A DNA stretch of 64,000 nt from Paracoccus methylarcula (GCF_003007735.2 NZ_PXNQ02000012.1:62001-126000); one strand, 5' to 3'; positions 47,525 through 57,142 are shown, counted from the stretch's first letter. A program made the numbers and translations. The notes: a model not told the origin generated them from the sequence alone.

Positions 47525-49030
47525 ATGCGGGTTTCAGCCGCCATCCACCGCGCATTCGAAATCTCGGAAATCGATGACCGGCTTTATGCCGCGTTCATCG
47601 AGCATATGGGCCGGGCCATCTATTCCGGCATCTATGAGCCGGGGCATCCCGAGGCCGACGCCAACGGTTTCCGGCGCGATGTCGCCGGGCTGGTGCGCGA
47701 CCTGAAGATCCCCGCGATCCGCTATCCGGGCGGCAATTTCGTCTCGGCCTATAACTGGGAGGACGGAATCGGCCCCAAGGAAGACCGCCCCACGCGGCTC
47801 GACCTGGCCTGGCGCAGCAAGGAAAGCAACCAGGTCGGGATCAATGAATTCGCAACCTGGGCCAATGAGCTGGGCATCGACATGATGCTGGCGGTCAATC
47901 TCGGCTCGCGCGGGATCTCGGACGCGCGCAACTTCGCGGAATATGTGAACCACCCCTCGGGAACCTATTGGTCGGATCTGCGCCGCAGCCACGGCGTCGA
48001 GCAGCCCTACAACGTCAAGATGTGGTGCCTTGGCAACGAGATGGACGGGCCCTGGCAGATCGGCCACAAGGAGGCCAAGGAATATGGCCGCCTCGCCGAC
48101 GAAACCGCCAAGGCGCTGCGGCAACTGACCCCGGGCGCCGAGATGATCGTCTGCGGCTCCTCCAATAACGAGATGCCGACCTATCCCGATTGGGAGCGCG
48201 GCGTGCTCGAGGAATGCTACGAGAATGTCGATTACATCTCGCTGCATAATTATTACGGCAATTCCAGCCGCGACACGCTGAACTTCTTTGGCAAGGTCGA
48301 GGAAACCGGGCGCTATATCCAGGCGATTTCCGGTGTGATCGATTTCGTCAAGGCCAAGAAGCGGGCGAAGAACGACGTCCATATCTGCTTTGACGAGTGG
48401 AATGTCTGGTATCACGACCGCGAAGAGGATTCGCGCCGCTGGCGGACATGGGACTGGCCCGAGGCCCCGGCGCTGCTGGAGGAAAGCTATACCTTCGAGG
48501 ATACGCTCTTCGTCGCCTGCCTTCTGAACGAGTTCATCCGCCGCTCCGACCGGGTCAAGATCGCCTGCATCGCGCAGCTTGTGAACGTGATCGCCCCGAT
48601 CCGGGCCGAGGCGGGCGGGCCGGCATGGCGGCAATCGATCTATTGGCCCTATCAGCTCGCCTCGCTTTACGGGCGCGGACGGGCGCTGCGCGTCTCGGTC
48701 GATGGGCCGACCTATGACTGCAAGGTGGCCGATGACGTGGCCTATCTGGACGTTGCCGCGACGCATGACACGCAGGCCGGCACGGTCACGCTGTTCATCG
48801 TGAACCGGCACCTGACCGAAGCCGCCGATCTGCGGATGGCGCTGACCGGGTTCGAGAATGCCCGGCTGGCCGAGCATCAGGTGATCGAGGGTCACGACCT
48901 GATGACCCGCAACGGTCCCGGGCAGGAAACCATCGCGCCAGTTCCCGGCAAGGGGCTGGCGGTCGAGGACGGCACGCTTGGCGGCGCCATCGCTCCGCTG
49001 TCCTATCACGTTCTGCGGTTGAGGGTGTAA
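47525..49030 (+). CDS. abfA: Alpha-L-arabinofuranosidase, GH51
   Basis: A 501-residue glycoside hydrolase that removes L-arabinofuranose from arabinan or arabinoxylan fragments. AIRYPGGNFVSAYNWEDGIGP, the acid/base glutamate in MWCLGNEMDGPWQIG and the nucleophile glutamate in HICFDEWNVWYH are characteristic. There is no signal peptide, so it acts in the cytoplasm on imported oligosaccharides. ATG 47525 follows AAAGGGAGAG. It heads an operon with a complete ABC importer. Confidence 0.94.
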   Translation: MRVSAAIHRAFEISEIDDRLYAAFIEHMGRAIYSGIYEPGHPEADANGFRRDVAGLVRDLKIPAIRYPGGNFVSAYNWEDGIGPKEDRPTRLDLAWRSKESNQVGINEFATWANELGIDMMLAVNLGSRGISDARNFAEYVNHPSGTYWSDLRRSHGVEQPYNVKMWCLGNEMDGPWQIGHKEAKEYGRLADETAKALRQLTPGAEMIVCGSSNNEMPTYPDWERGVLEECYENVDYISLHNYYGNSSRDTLNFFGKVEETGRYIQAISGVIDFVKAKKRAKNDVHICFDEWNVWYHDREEDSRRWRTWDWPEAPALLEESYTFEDTLFVACLLNEFIRRSDRVKIACIAQLVNVIAPIRAEAGGPAWRQSIYWPYQLASLYGRGRALRVSVDGPTYDCKVADDVAYLDVAATHDTQAGTVTLFIVNRHLTEAADLRMALTGFENARLAEHQVIEGHDLMTRNGPGQETIAPVPGKGLAVEDGTLGGAIAPLSYHVLRLRV

Positions 49031-49033
49031 ATC

Positions 49034-50107
49034 ATGTCGGGTGTGAAGCTGACCAATGTCAAGAAATCCTTCGGTGAAGTGGACGTCATCAAGGATGTCT
49101 CGCTCGAAGTGCCAAAGGGTGAGTTCGGCGTCTTTGTCGGGCCTTCGGGCTGCGGGAAATCGACGCTGCTGCGGATGATCGCGGGGCTCGAGGAAACCAG
49201 CGGCGGACGGATCGAGATCGGCGGCCGCGATGTCACCGATGCCGAGCCCGCCAGGCGCGGCGTGGCGATGGTGTTCCAGTCCTATGCGCTCTATCCGCAT
49301 CTGACCGTCGCCGAGAACATGGGCTTTTCGCTCAGCCTCGCCCGCGCGCCCCGGCATGAACGCGAGGAAAAGGTCCGCGAGGCCGCCCGCATCCTGCAAC
49401 TGACCGATCATCTCGACAAGAAACCTTCCGCCCTGTCCGGCGGACAGCGTCAGCGCGTCGCCATCGGCCGGGCCATCGTCCGCGAACCCGAGGTTTTCCT
49501 GTTCGACGAACCCCTGTCGAATCTCGACGCCGAGCTGCGCGTGCAAATGCGGCTGGAACTGACGCGCCTGCACCGGCAGATCGGCGCGACGATGATCTAT
49601 GTCACCCATGACCAGGTCGAGGCGATGACACTGGCCGACGACATTTTCGTTCTCAAGGGCGGGCATGTCATGCAGTCGGGCCGGCCGCTGACGCTTTACG
49701 ACGATCCGGATAACCGCTTCGTGGCGGGTTTCATCGGCTCTCCGGCGATGAATTTCGTCAATGGCACCGTCACCGGCACCGATTCCGGGGGGATCACGGT
49801 GCAGGCCGAGGAAGGCAGCCTGCGCGCGGCGCTCTCCGGTCCCAAACCGGGCGAAGGAACCCGGGTCATCCTGGGCATCCGGCCCGAGCATCTGGCCCCG
49901 GTAAGCGAAGGCGGCCTGCCGGTCACGGTCGAGGTCGCCGAGGAGCTGGGCGGCAATTCCTATGTCCATGCCCGCTCGGCCTCCGGCGCCGATCTGGTCT
50001 TCGAGCGGCGCGGGAGCCGCGACAGTCTTGAAGGGCAGAAACTGCATATCGGCGCCGATGCCGACAGGATCATGGCCTTTTCGCCCGAGGGCGGAAGGCT
50101 TCGATAG
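49034..50107 (+). CDS. Sugar ABC transporter ATP-binding protein (UgpC/MsmK type)
   Basis: A 357-residue ATPase. Walker A GPSGCGKSTLLRMIAGLEE, LSGGQRQRVAIGRAIV, FLFDEPLSNLDAEL and a C-terminal OB-type domain (GIRPEHLAPVSEG) are clear. It begins three bases after the abfA stop and serves the arabinoside importer encoded just downstream. Confidence 0.94.
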   Translation: MSGVKLTNVKKSFGEVDVIKDVSLEVPKGEFGVFVGPSGCGKSTLLRMIAGLEETSGGRIEIGGRDVTDAEPARRGVAMVFQSYALYPHLTVAENMGFSLSLARAPRHEREEKVREAARILQLTDHLDKKPSALSGGQRQRVAIGRAIVREPEVFLFDEPLSNLDAELRVQMRLELTRLHRQIGATMIYVTHDQVEAMTLADDIFVLKGGHVMQSGRPLTLYDDPDNRFVAGFIGSPAMNFVNGTVTGTDSGGITVQAEEGSLRAALSGPKPGEGTRVILGIRPEHLAPVSEGGLPVTVEVAEELGGNSYVHARSASGADLVFERRGSRDSLEGQKLHIGADADRIMAFSPEGGRLR

Positions 50108-50178
50108 TCCTGCGCGTGGCAGGACAAAAAGGGAGGGGGCGCGTGGAAAACGTGGCCCGATGCAAAGAGGGAAAATCG

Positions 50179-51465
50179 ATGAAGATCAAGGCACTCGTAA
50201 CCGCATCCGCAATAGCGGCGGCACTGGGCGCGATGTCGCCCGCATGGGCGCAGCAGACCGTGACATGGTGGGATTTCTTCTCCGGAGGGGATGGCGTGCG
50301 CATGAAGGCGCTGATCGAGGAGTTCAACGCAGAGCATCCCGATATCCAGATCAAGGGCACGACGCTGGAATGGGGCGTGCCGTTCTATAGCAAGGTGCGG
50401 ACCTCGGCCGCCGTCGGCCAGGGACCGGACGTGATGACCTATCACCTGTCGCGCATGCCCCTGGGCCTGAGCGAAGGCGTGCTGTCGCCGATCACCGAAG
50501 AAGACCTGCAGACCGCAGGGCTGAACGAGGAGGATTTCTTCGCCACCGCGCTTGACGCCGCCCGCGATTCCGAGGGTCAGCTTCACGCGGTGCCCTTCGA
50601 TATTCACTCGCTGGTGCTCTATTATAACAAGTCCTACCTCGAAGGCTCGCGCTTCCTCGACGATGAGGGCAAGCTGACCGGCATCGAAAGCGTCGCCGAT
50701 TTCGAAGAGGCGATGCAGCTTGCGGCCGAAAACGGCTCGGAAACGCCGGTGACCTATGCGACCGGCGACGATGGCGGCACCTATCGCGTCTTCTACACGC
50801 TTCTGGCGCAGCAGGGCGGAACGCTGATCTCGGAGGATGGCGAGGTCCTGCCCGGGGACAGCACCGACAAGGCGGTCAAGGCCGTCGAGATCATGACCAA
50901 GTGGCACGAAGAGGGCTGGCAGCCCGAGCAGGCGCTCTACGAGGCTTCGGTCGCCCTGTTCACCTCGGGCAAGTCGGCCTTCCAGTTGAACGGTGTCTGG
51001 GAGGTGCCCACGATGAAGGATCTCGAAGAGGGCGGCAAGCTGGGCTTCGAATGGGGCGCGGTCGAGGTGCCCAAGCTGATGGACAGCCAGACCACCTGGG
51101 CCGACAGCCACGCTTTCGCCATCCCGCACCAGGAAGGCACCGAGATGCCGCCCGAAAAGCGCGAGGCCGTGATGACGGTCATCGGCTGGATGGAGAAACA
51201 CGCGATTGCCTGGGCCGAAGCCGGGCATATCCCGGCCTACAAGCCGGTGGCGGAAAGCGAGGAATTCGCCACCATGCAGCCCAACGCCACCTATGCCACG
51301 CTGGCCGACCGGGCGACCTATGATCCGCGCAGCGAAGTCGCCGGTGTCGCCTCGCCCGCCTATGATGCGGCCGAGAACATCATCTCGCCCGCCATCCACG
51401 GCTACATGTCGCCCGAAGAGGCGGTCGAGCAGGTGAAATCGGAACTGCAAAGCCGCATGAACTGA
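50179..51465 (+). CDS. Sugar ABC transporter substrate-binding protein
   Basis: A 428-residue periplasmic family-1 binding protein; the signal peptide spans residues 1-24 (MKIKALVTASAIAAALGAMS, cleavage after AWA). VTWWDFFSGGDGVRMKALIEEFNAEHPDIQI is a standard start of the group. ATG 50179 follows AGAGGGAAA; the longer open frame to 50116 is rejected because it precedes the signal peptide. It probably captures arabinose-containing oligosaccharides. Confidence 0.93.
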   Translation: MKIKALVTASAIAAALGAMSPAWAQQTVTWWDFFSGGDGVRMKALIEEFNAEHPDIQIKGTTLEWGVPFYSKVRTSAAVGQGPDVMTYHLSRMPLGLSEGVLSPITEEDLQTAGLNEEDFFATALDAARDSEGQLHAVPFDIHSLVLYYNKSYLEGSRFLDDEGKLTGIESVADFEEAMQLAAENGSETPVTYATGDDGGTYRVFYTLLAQQGGTLISEDGEVLPGDSTDKAVKAVEIMTKWHEEGWQPEQALYEASVALFTSGKSAFQLNGVWEVPTMKDLEEGGKLGFEWGAVEVPKLMDSQTTWADSHAFAIPHQEGTEMPPEKREAVMTVIGWMEKHAIAWAEAGHIPAYKPVAESEEFATMQPNATYATLADRATYDPRSEVAGVASPAYDAAENIISPAIHGYMSPEEAVEQVKSELQSRMN

Positions 51466-51527
51466 CGGATCGCCCCCGCGCGCATCGCGTGCGCGGGGGC
51501 CATATTGGCAATGGTATGGGGTAGAAT

Positions 51528-52415
51528 ATGGCGATGATCCGAAACAAGGCGCGGCACAGGCTGGTGGCCGTTTCACTGATCCTGCCATACGTGGCGATCT
51601 TCGCATTGGTCTTTGCCTATCCGGTGATCGAGGTCGTCCGGATGAGCTTTACCAACGCACCGCTGATCGGCGGCGGAGAATGGATCGGGCTGGGCAATTA
51701 CATCCGGCTCTTCTCGGACAAGCTGTTCTATACCTCGGTCGTCAATAACGGCTATTTCGTGTTGCTGACGGTGATCCCGACCACGGTGATCGCGCTGGCC
51801 ATCGCATTGGCCGTGAACCGGTTGTCGGGGCGGATGCAGGCGCTGGTGCTGGTGATGTTCTTCACGCCCTATGTGCTGCCGGTTTCCGTGGTCACGCAGA
51901 TCTGGGCCTGGATGCTGGATTTCCAGTTCGGCATCCTGCAACCGGTCATCGAGTTCTTTACTGGCAAGCCGGTGCCGGTCTTCAAGAACCCCAATTGGGT
52001 CATGCCCACCGTCGCCACGGTGACGATCTGGTGGACCAATGGCTTCAACGTGCTGCTGTTCCTTGCCGGTCTGCGCAATATCCCCACGGAACTTTACGAG
52101 GCCGCCGCGCTTGACGGGGCCACGAGGCGGCAATTGTTCTGGCGGATCACATGGCCGCTTCTGTGGCCGGTAACGGCGCTGGTGCTGACGCTGCAACTGA
52201 TCCTGCAATTGAAGATCTTCGACCAGATCTACCTGCTGTCGCAAGGCGGGCCGTTCAATTCCAGCTATGTCCTGCTGCTGATGGTCTACCGCGAGGCCTT
52301 CCAGCTCAATCACGGCGGCTATGCGGCGGCGATCTCGCTGGTGCTGTTCCTGCTGATCGTGGTGATCTCGGTCCTGCAGTTCCAGATCCTGCGCATCGGA
52401 GGGAAAGGCAAATGA
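51528..52415 (+). CDS. Sugar ABC transporter permease (MalF-like)
   Basis: A 295-residue six-helix permease. The coupling loop reads YEAAALDGATRRQLFWRITWPLLWP. The N-terminus (ISLILPYVAIFALVFAYPVIEVVRMSFTNAP-like, seen as PYVAIFALVFAYPVIEVV) is the normal first helix. Its stop overlaps the start of the second permease by ATGA. Confidence 0.93.
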   Translation: MAMIRNKARHRLVAVSLILPYVAIFALVFAYPVIEVVRMSFTNAPLIGGGEWIGLGNYIRLFSDKLFYTSVVNNGYFVLLTVIPTTVIALAIALAVNRLSGRMQALVLVMFFTPYVLPVSVVTQIWAWMLDFQFGILQPVIEFFTGKPVPVFKNPNWVMPTVATVTIWWTNGFNVLLFLAGLRNIPTELYEAAALDGATRRQLFWRITWPLLWPVTALVLTLQLILQLKIFDQIYLLSQGGPFNSSYVLLLMVYREAFQLNHGGYAAAISLVLFLLIVVISVLQFQILRIGGKGK

Positions 52416-53242
52416 ACCATCAGCGCCGTTTCGAGAATATCGCCCTGACCTGCATCACGCTCGTGGCCGGGATCATCTGGATCTTCCCGCTCTACTGGGC
52501 CTTCGTCACCTCGATCCGTTCCGAGGACCGGGTGGTGTCCGAAGCGGCAGGGCTGCTGCCGGACGAGTTCAATATCAGCTCCTATGTGGACGCGATGTTC
52601 AACACCAGCCTGATCGACTGGTATATCAACTCCATCGGCACCTCGCTGATCATCACGCTGGTCGTGCTGGTCACCGGCATGATGTGCGCCTATGCGCTGA
52701 GCCAGATGCAGTTTCCGGGCCGCAGACTGCTTTACGGCATCGTGCTGGCCAGCTTCATGGTGCCGGCGCAGGCGCTGGTGGTGCCGCAATTCGTGCTGAT
52801 GAACGATCTTGGCCTGATCAATAAATGGGGCGGGATCATACTGCCGCAGCTTGTCGTCCCGGTGGTGATCATCGTCTACAAGCAATTCTTCGACGCCGTC
52901 CCCAAGGAGATGAAGGAAGCCGTCGTCCTCGATGGCGGCGGAGATTACACGCTCCTGTTCCGGGTCTACCTGCCGCTGAACTGGGGGATCACCACCGCGC
53001 TTGGCATCATCACTTTCATCATGTCCTGGAACGCCTTTCTCTGGCCCTTCCTGGTCATCACGACCGAGGAGATGATGACCATCCCGGTCGGCATCACCCA
53101 GGTCAATGACGCTTTCGGCGTAGCCTATGCGCGGATCATGTCGGTGGCGCTGCTGGCCGCCGCGCCGGTGGTCATCGCCTATCTGATCTTCCAGAAGAAG
53201 GTCACCGAGGCGGTAATGATCTCTTCCGGCGTCAAGGGCTGA
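52412..53242 (+). CDS. Sugar ABC transporter permease (MalG-like)
   Basis: A 276-residue permease with coupling loop KEAVVLDGGGDYTLLFRVYLPLN. The start is at 52412 (MNHQRRFENIALTC) with GGAGGGAAA upstream. Last gene of the arabinofuranoside operon; the regulator gene converges on it 14 bases away. Confidence 0.93.
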   Translation: MNHQRRFENIALTCITLVAGIIWIFPLYWAFVTSIRSEDRVVSEAAGLLPDEFNISSYVDAMFNTSLIDWYINSIGTSLIITLVVLVTGMMCAYALSQMQFPGRRLLYGIVLASFMVPAQALVVPQFVLMNDLGLINKWGGIILPQLVVPVVIIVYKQFFDAVPKEMKEAVVLDGGGDYTLLFRVYLPLNWGITTALGIITFIMSWNAFLWPFLVITTEEMMTIPVGITQVNDAFGVAYARIMSVALLAAAPVVIAYLIFQKKVTEAVMISSGVKG

Positions 53243-53256
53243 TCCGTGGCCGGCGC

Positions 53257-54036
53257 TCAGACCTTGAGCGTCGGCAACCCGAGGTCGAAAACCGTGGTGC
53301 CCTTGGAATCCAGCAGCGCGGTATCGACCAGCCCGGTCATCAGCCGCCGCGCGCCAACGGGATCGCGCGCCTCGATCCGCTCGAACACCGCGGCATGTTC
53401 CTCGACCGGGTTGCGCGTGTGCGGGTTGGGCATGTCGCGATAGCGGAACGCCGTGGTGAAGGCGACGGCGGCGCAGATCCCCGCCTCCAGCGACAGCAGA
53501 ACCGGGTTATGCGAACTGATCAGGATCGCGCGGTGAAAACTCGCATCGGCATTGTGCCAGCTTTCCTCGGTCATGTCGCAATAGCGCATCGAATGCAGCG
53601 CGTCGCGGAAAGCCTGCAGGTCGTCCTCGCTGCGGCGCTCGGCGGCGAAGGCTGCAGCCGGAGGCTCGATCATCGCGCGCAACTCGTAGATCGCCCGGAT
53701 ATACCAGTCGGGCGGCGCGCCGCTCTCGAAACTCCAGCGGACCACGTCCGGGTCCAGCAGTGACCATTTTTCGCGCGGGGCGACGCGGGTGCCGCTGCGG
53801 GTCCGGGTGACAAGCATCCCCTTGCCCACCAATCTGCGCAGCGCCTCGCGATAGGCGCCCCGGGAAATACCGGTCTCGGCAAGGAAATCCATCTCCTTGG
53901 GAACCGTCTCATCCGGCTTGATCGCACCCGAGACGATCCGGCGGCCCAGCCAGTCGGCGATGGACTCGTTCTTGCGCTTGTCCGGCCTGTCCGAGGCGTC
54001 GAAAGCCGTGCTGATGATATTGGATTTGTTCGACAT
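53257..54036 (-). CDS. GntR family (FadR subfamily) transcriptional regulator
   Basis: A 259-residue regulator: winged helix in residues 22-85 (ESIADWLGRRIVSGAIKPDE, FLAETGISRGAYREALRRLV) and an all-helical FCD effector domain (about 105-245) with the metal-binding positions in ADASFHRAILISSHN and later histidines. It converges on the arabinofuranoside operon and is the natural partner of the TTGT-AGG-ACAA palindrome in that operon's promoter (inference). FCD ligands are usually sugar acids or sugar derivatives. Confidence 0.92.
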   Translation of the reverse strand: MSNKSNIISTAFDASDRPDKRKNESIADWLGRRIVSGAIKPDETVPKEMDFLAETGISRGAYREALRRLVGKGMLVTRTRSGTRVAPREKWSLLDPDVVRWSFESGAPPDWYIRAIYELRAMIEPPAAAFAAERRSEDDLQAFRDALHSMRYCDMTEESWHNADASFHRAILISSHNPVLLSLEAGICAAVAFTTAFRYRDMPNPHTRNPVEEHAAVFERIEARDPVGARRLMTGLVDTALLDSKGTTVFDLGLPTLKV

Positions 54037-54172
54037 ACCGGGAACCTAGCCGTATCCGCGGAACTTTGCATCTCACTTTTGATTTTCCGTGGACCGGAAA
54101 TCGGCCAGCGGATCCGCGGTCATGAAACCTGATAACCAAGGATATGCCGGGCGCATTGGCAACGGTCCAATC

Positions 54173-54772
54173 TCACGGACCGGCGGACTCCGCGGATTGG
54201 CCGATCTCGGCCGTTATTTCCGACAAGGCCAGCGCCGCCGCGCCCCGCGCCCAAACGAGATCGCCCCAGGTATGAACTTCGATCGGCGTGCGCGGACGGC
54301 CCAACCGGTCCGAGAAATGGTGGATCTCGGACAGCACCTCCTCGGCATAGAGAAAATCATAGCGCAACCGCGAGCCCGACAGGATGACCAGTTCCGGATC
54401 GAAAAGCCGGATCATGTTGGCCATTCCTGCGGACAGGTAACGCCCCGCGCGGCGAAAGATCAGTTGCGCCTCCTGATTGCCGGCCTTGGCCTGGTCGAAC
54501 AGGATCTCGATCATCTGCGCGGGCGAGGGAACGGGATTGTTATCCCAGTCAAGCGCGGTGGTGGCCTCGCGGACAAGGGCATAATCGGCCACATAGGCCT
54601 CCAGGCATCCGCGCTGGCCGCAGCGGCAAAGCGCCCGTCGATCTGCATCGTCGTGTGCCCCAGCTCCAGCCCCACGCCGCGCGCGCCCCGGAAGATGCGG
54701 TTGTCCTGCACCAGCCCCATGCCCACGCCCTGCTCGATCGTGACCACGGCAAAATCCGACAGGCCGCGTGAC
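54173..54772 (-). pseudogene. ROK family regulator remnant, 5' truncated and frameshifted
   Basis: The minus strand from about 54772 encodes GLSDFAVVTIEQGVGMGLV, then GLELGHTTMQIDGR; after a one-base break near 54632 the next frame resumes with the ROK zinc motif CRCGQRGCLEAYVADYALV and runs to DPELVILSGSRLRYDFLY and a stop at 54173. The DNA-binding N-terminal half, expected upstream, is missing: the sequence is joined directly to a truncated ABC ATPase running the other way. Originally a XylR-type sugar-responsive repressor. Confidence 0.8.
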
Positions 54773-55294
54773 GCGAGGCGCTACAATATCGAGACGATTT
54801 ACCAGACGCTGGCGTTGGCGGACAATCTGGATGCGGCCTCGAACCTGTTCCTGGGGCGCGAGATCGTGACCTCGGCGGGCATGCTGAACGACGCCAGGAT
54901 GGAGGCCGAGACCCGCAAGATCATGGCGCGGCTCAACCCCAATTTCCAGAAACTCGGGGTTCCCGTCTCTGCCCTGTCGGGCGGCCAGCGGCAATCGGTG
55001 GCCATCGCCCGCGCGGTCTATTTCAACGCCAGGATCCTGATCATGGACGAGCCGACCGCCGCGCTTGGCGTGCATGAGACCCGGATGGTGGCCGATCTCA
55101 TCAAGGAACTGAAGGCCCAGGGGCTGGGCATCTTCCTGATCAGCCACGACACGCGCGAGATGCTGGATCTGTGCGACCGCGTTTCGGTGATGAAGAACGG
55201 ACAGCTCATCGGGACCGAGCGTGTCGAGGACGTCACCGAGGACGATATCCTCGCGATGATCATCATGGGCAAGAAACCGGAAAAGGCGGCATAG
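54773..55294 (+). pseudogene. Sugar ABC ATP-binding protein remnant (FrcA-like), 5' truncated
   Basis: About 173 C-terminal residues: NIETIYQTLALADNLDAASN, VSALSGGQRQSVAIARAVYF, ILIMDEPTAALGVHETRMV and FLISHDTREMLDLCDRVSVM. Signature, Walker B and switch histidine are present, but the Walker A half is lost, so it cannot work alone. It resembles the ATPase of fructose/ribose-type importers. No permease or binding protein of that system follows. Confidence 0.82.
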
Positions 55295-55737
55295 GCGATC
55301 CGCTCACCGCCGTTCCATGACGGGCTGAGCCCGTCGGTGCTTACCGGAAGTCTCGGGACCGCTCCACCGGGGTTCTGAGACTCTTTCCCGGTGGCGCAGG
55401 ATGTTGGAATCCTGCCGGGGCGCCCTGCCCGCCTTGCCGTATTTCCCATCCCTCTTGCCATGCTGCTTGCAGCGATACGGCCGCTGGCGACGATCCTGCT
55501 GCCGGTAATTAGCATATGAGCAAGATTCTCGCTGGAATGTCGCATGAATCCTATTGAATTATAATGATTTTTCCCGCCAGAGGCGTGATTCCTGCGTACC
55601 CGTAGGATAAAATTGTCCAGATTTATCAATGACTCTCCTGTCATGGGAAGTTCAACTCGCCACTCGCAGGGATATGCGCTTGTCGGGGGCTCCGAGACCA
55701 GCGCATGATCCGGCCCATCCCCGCAAGCAGGCCGAAA

Positions 55738-55753
55738 GTTGACAGCTGTCAAC
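55738..55753. other. parS-like centromere site 1
   Basis: Perfect 16-base palindrome GTTGACAGCTGTCAAC. It fits the GTT-N2-C-N-GC-N-G-N2-AAC pattern known for RepB-bound parS sites of repABC replicons. Identical copies lie at 55844-55859 and 57106-57121. Confidence 0.8.
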
Positions 55754-55843
55754 ACCCCCTGCCCCGCTTTCTCCTGCACGATGCGTGCTCCGGCTCTGCC
55801 GCACGAAGCCTGTTTCAGAGCTACCATGCGAACCTCCCGCGCA

Positions 55844-55859
55844 GTTGACAGCTGTCAAC
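55844..55859. other. parS-like centromere site 2
   Basis: Second exact copy of GTTGACAGCTGTCAAC, 106 bases from site 1 (about ten helical turns) and 31 bases past the repC stop. Confidence 0.8.
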
Positions 55860-55890
55860 TTGCACATCCCTTGCAGCTTGGGAAAGCGCA

Positions 55891-57021
55891 TCACGCGGCC
55901 AGGCGGTTCTCGGCACGAAGCAGCGCCATGACCATGGGACCGGGCGAGAACCCCGCGCTCTCGGCCTTGCCCGTCAGCGCGCGCAGGTAACCGCCGGGCC
56001 GCAGGATCACGCCTGCTCGTTGCAGGATGCACGCCAAGGTTACCGCCGCAACCTCATCGCCCATGGCTTCCTGCGCCTGTCTCCAGGCATCCGGGCTGAT
56101 TCCGAGCATCGGATGAACGAAATTCGCCGTTGCGACCAGATCGCGCCAGCTTCGGATCCCGTCCGGCGCATAGTCGAGAATATCGGGCGTGGCTTTCAGT
56201 ACCAGCCCAAGCGGGATCGGCGGGTCTTTCGCGATATGTCCGGATCGCTCATCCTGCTTTTCTTCGCAAGGTTCAGATTCATGGTTATCTTTATCTGAAC
56301 TCTGATAGTGCCGCTCATTTTCGCCGTCACTGCCGCTCGTTTCTTCTGTTTCTGGCGCGAGCATCGCGTTGATCCGGTCCAGCATCTCGCGCGCCTGGTC
56401 GGCCAGTTCACGCAGCCTGTCGGCATCCAGCTTGCGGCGCAGCGCGCGCTGCAGCAAGGCGCAGGCATCGGACAGCGCGTCCCAATTTGCCGGGACCTGT
56501 TCGCGGCCCCATTGGATCAGCTTGGCCGCGTCGCGCAGCAGGATGACTGTGGTTTCGCGCAGACGCCGCCGGGCAAGCTCTGCCTGCCGGGCCTGTTGCG
56601 CGGCCTCAGTGATCTCGGCGGCGCGGGTCAGCAACGGGCGCAGGTCAAAACCAAAGGCCCGGTCCAGCGCGCCCGACAGGTCGCGGGTGGCGTAGCGTTT
56701 GCCGTTCGGACTGTCGCGGCGCAGGATCAGCCCGGCGTGCACAAGCGCGGACAGGTGCCGCCGCAGGGTGCTTTCGGCCATCCCATGCGCGCGGTCCGAC
56801 AGGCTGGCATTCGAGGGAAAGACGATCAGCTTGTCGTCATCCTCCAGGACCTTGCCGGGATGAAAGGACAAGAGCGCCGCCAGAACCGCAAGGTCGCGGT
56901 CGCTGATGCCGAAATCCGCGCGAGCCGCCGTCAGGTCACGCAGAACCGCCCATTTGTCGGGGGCGAGATCCGGGGCAGGGGCCTCGGCCAATGCCCGGTT
57001 TGCGAGCAGGCCAGCCGTCAC
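55891..57021 (-). CDS. repC: Plasmid replication initiator RepC
   Basis: A 376-residue initiator of the repABC family, which binds the origin inside its own gene. DKWAVLRDLTAARADFGISD, FPSNASLSDRAHGMAESTLR and HLSALVHAGLILRRDSPNGK are diagnostic N-terminal winged-helix stretches; a charged, variable linker (about 225-260) precedes the conserved C-terminal WRDLVATANFVHPMLGIS. The only start in this frame is GTG at 57021. The frame above it carries in-frame residues YFDDAFRAQP with no start codon, and a 15-codon ATG frame in the next register (57066) has the better ribosome site, so the true start may be upstream with one base missing. Confidence 0.93.
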   Translation of the reverse strand: MTAGLLANRALAEAPAPDLAPDKWAVLRDLTAARADFGISDRDLAVLAALLSFHPGKVLEDDDKLIVFPSNASLSDRAHGMAESTLRRHLSALVHAGLILRRDSPNGKRYATRDLSGALDRAFGFDLRPLLTRAAEITEAAQQARQAELARRRLRETTVILLRDAAKLIQWGREQVPANWDALSDACALLQRALRRKLDADRLRELADQAREMLDRINAMLAPETEETSGSDGENERHYQSSDKDNHESEPCEEKQDERSGHIAKDPPIPLGLVLKATPDILDYAPDGIRSWRDLVATANFVHPMLGISPDAWRQAQEAMGDEVAAVTLACILQRAGVILRPGGYLRALTGKAESAGFSPGPMVMALLRAENRLAA

Positions 57022-57105
57022 CGGCTGCGCCCGAAAGGCGTCATCGAAATATGCCTCATTTTCATGTCACGGAGGTAAAAACCGCCATTCGCCCACAAGG
57101 ACGTT

Positions 57106-57121
57106 GTTGACAGCTGTCAAC
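57106..57121. other. parS-like centromere site 3, overlapping the counter-transcribed RNA promoter
   Basis: Third exact copy of GTTGACAGCTGTCAAC, in the repB-repC gap. Its TTGACA (57107-57112) doubles as the -35 box of the rightward promoter described for the small RNA, so RepB bound here could affect copy-number control. Confidence 0.8.
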
Positions 57122-57142
57122 TTTTGCCGCTATCTTCGAGGT

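Larger units (their letters stand above)
55295..55890. other. Non-coding region downstream of repC
   Basis: About 600 bases without a supported gene. It starts with a hairpin GACGGGCT / AGCCCGTC (55319-55335) after the ABC remnant, has an AT-rich patch at about 55495-55640, and ends with two identical parS-like palindromes beside repC. The AT-rich patch could contribute to replication or be plain spacer. Confidence 0.5.

Noticed and set aside
47534..50047. An 837-codon open frame on the minus strand
   Set aside because: It mirrors abfA and the ABC ATPase, whose catalytic motifs are clear on the plus strand.
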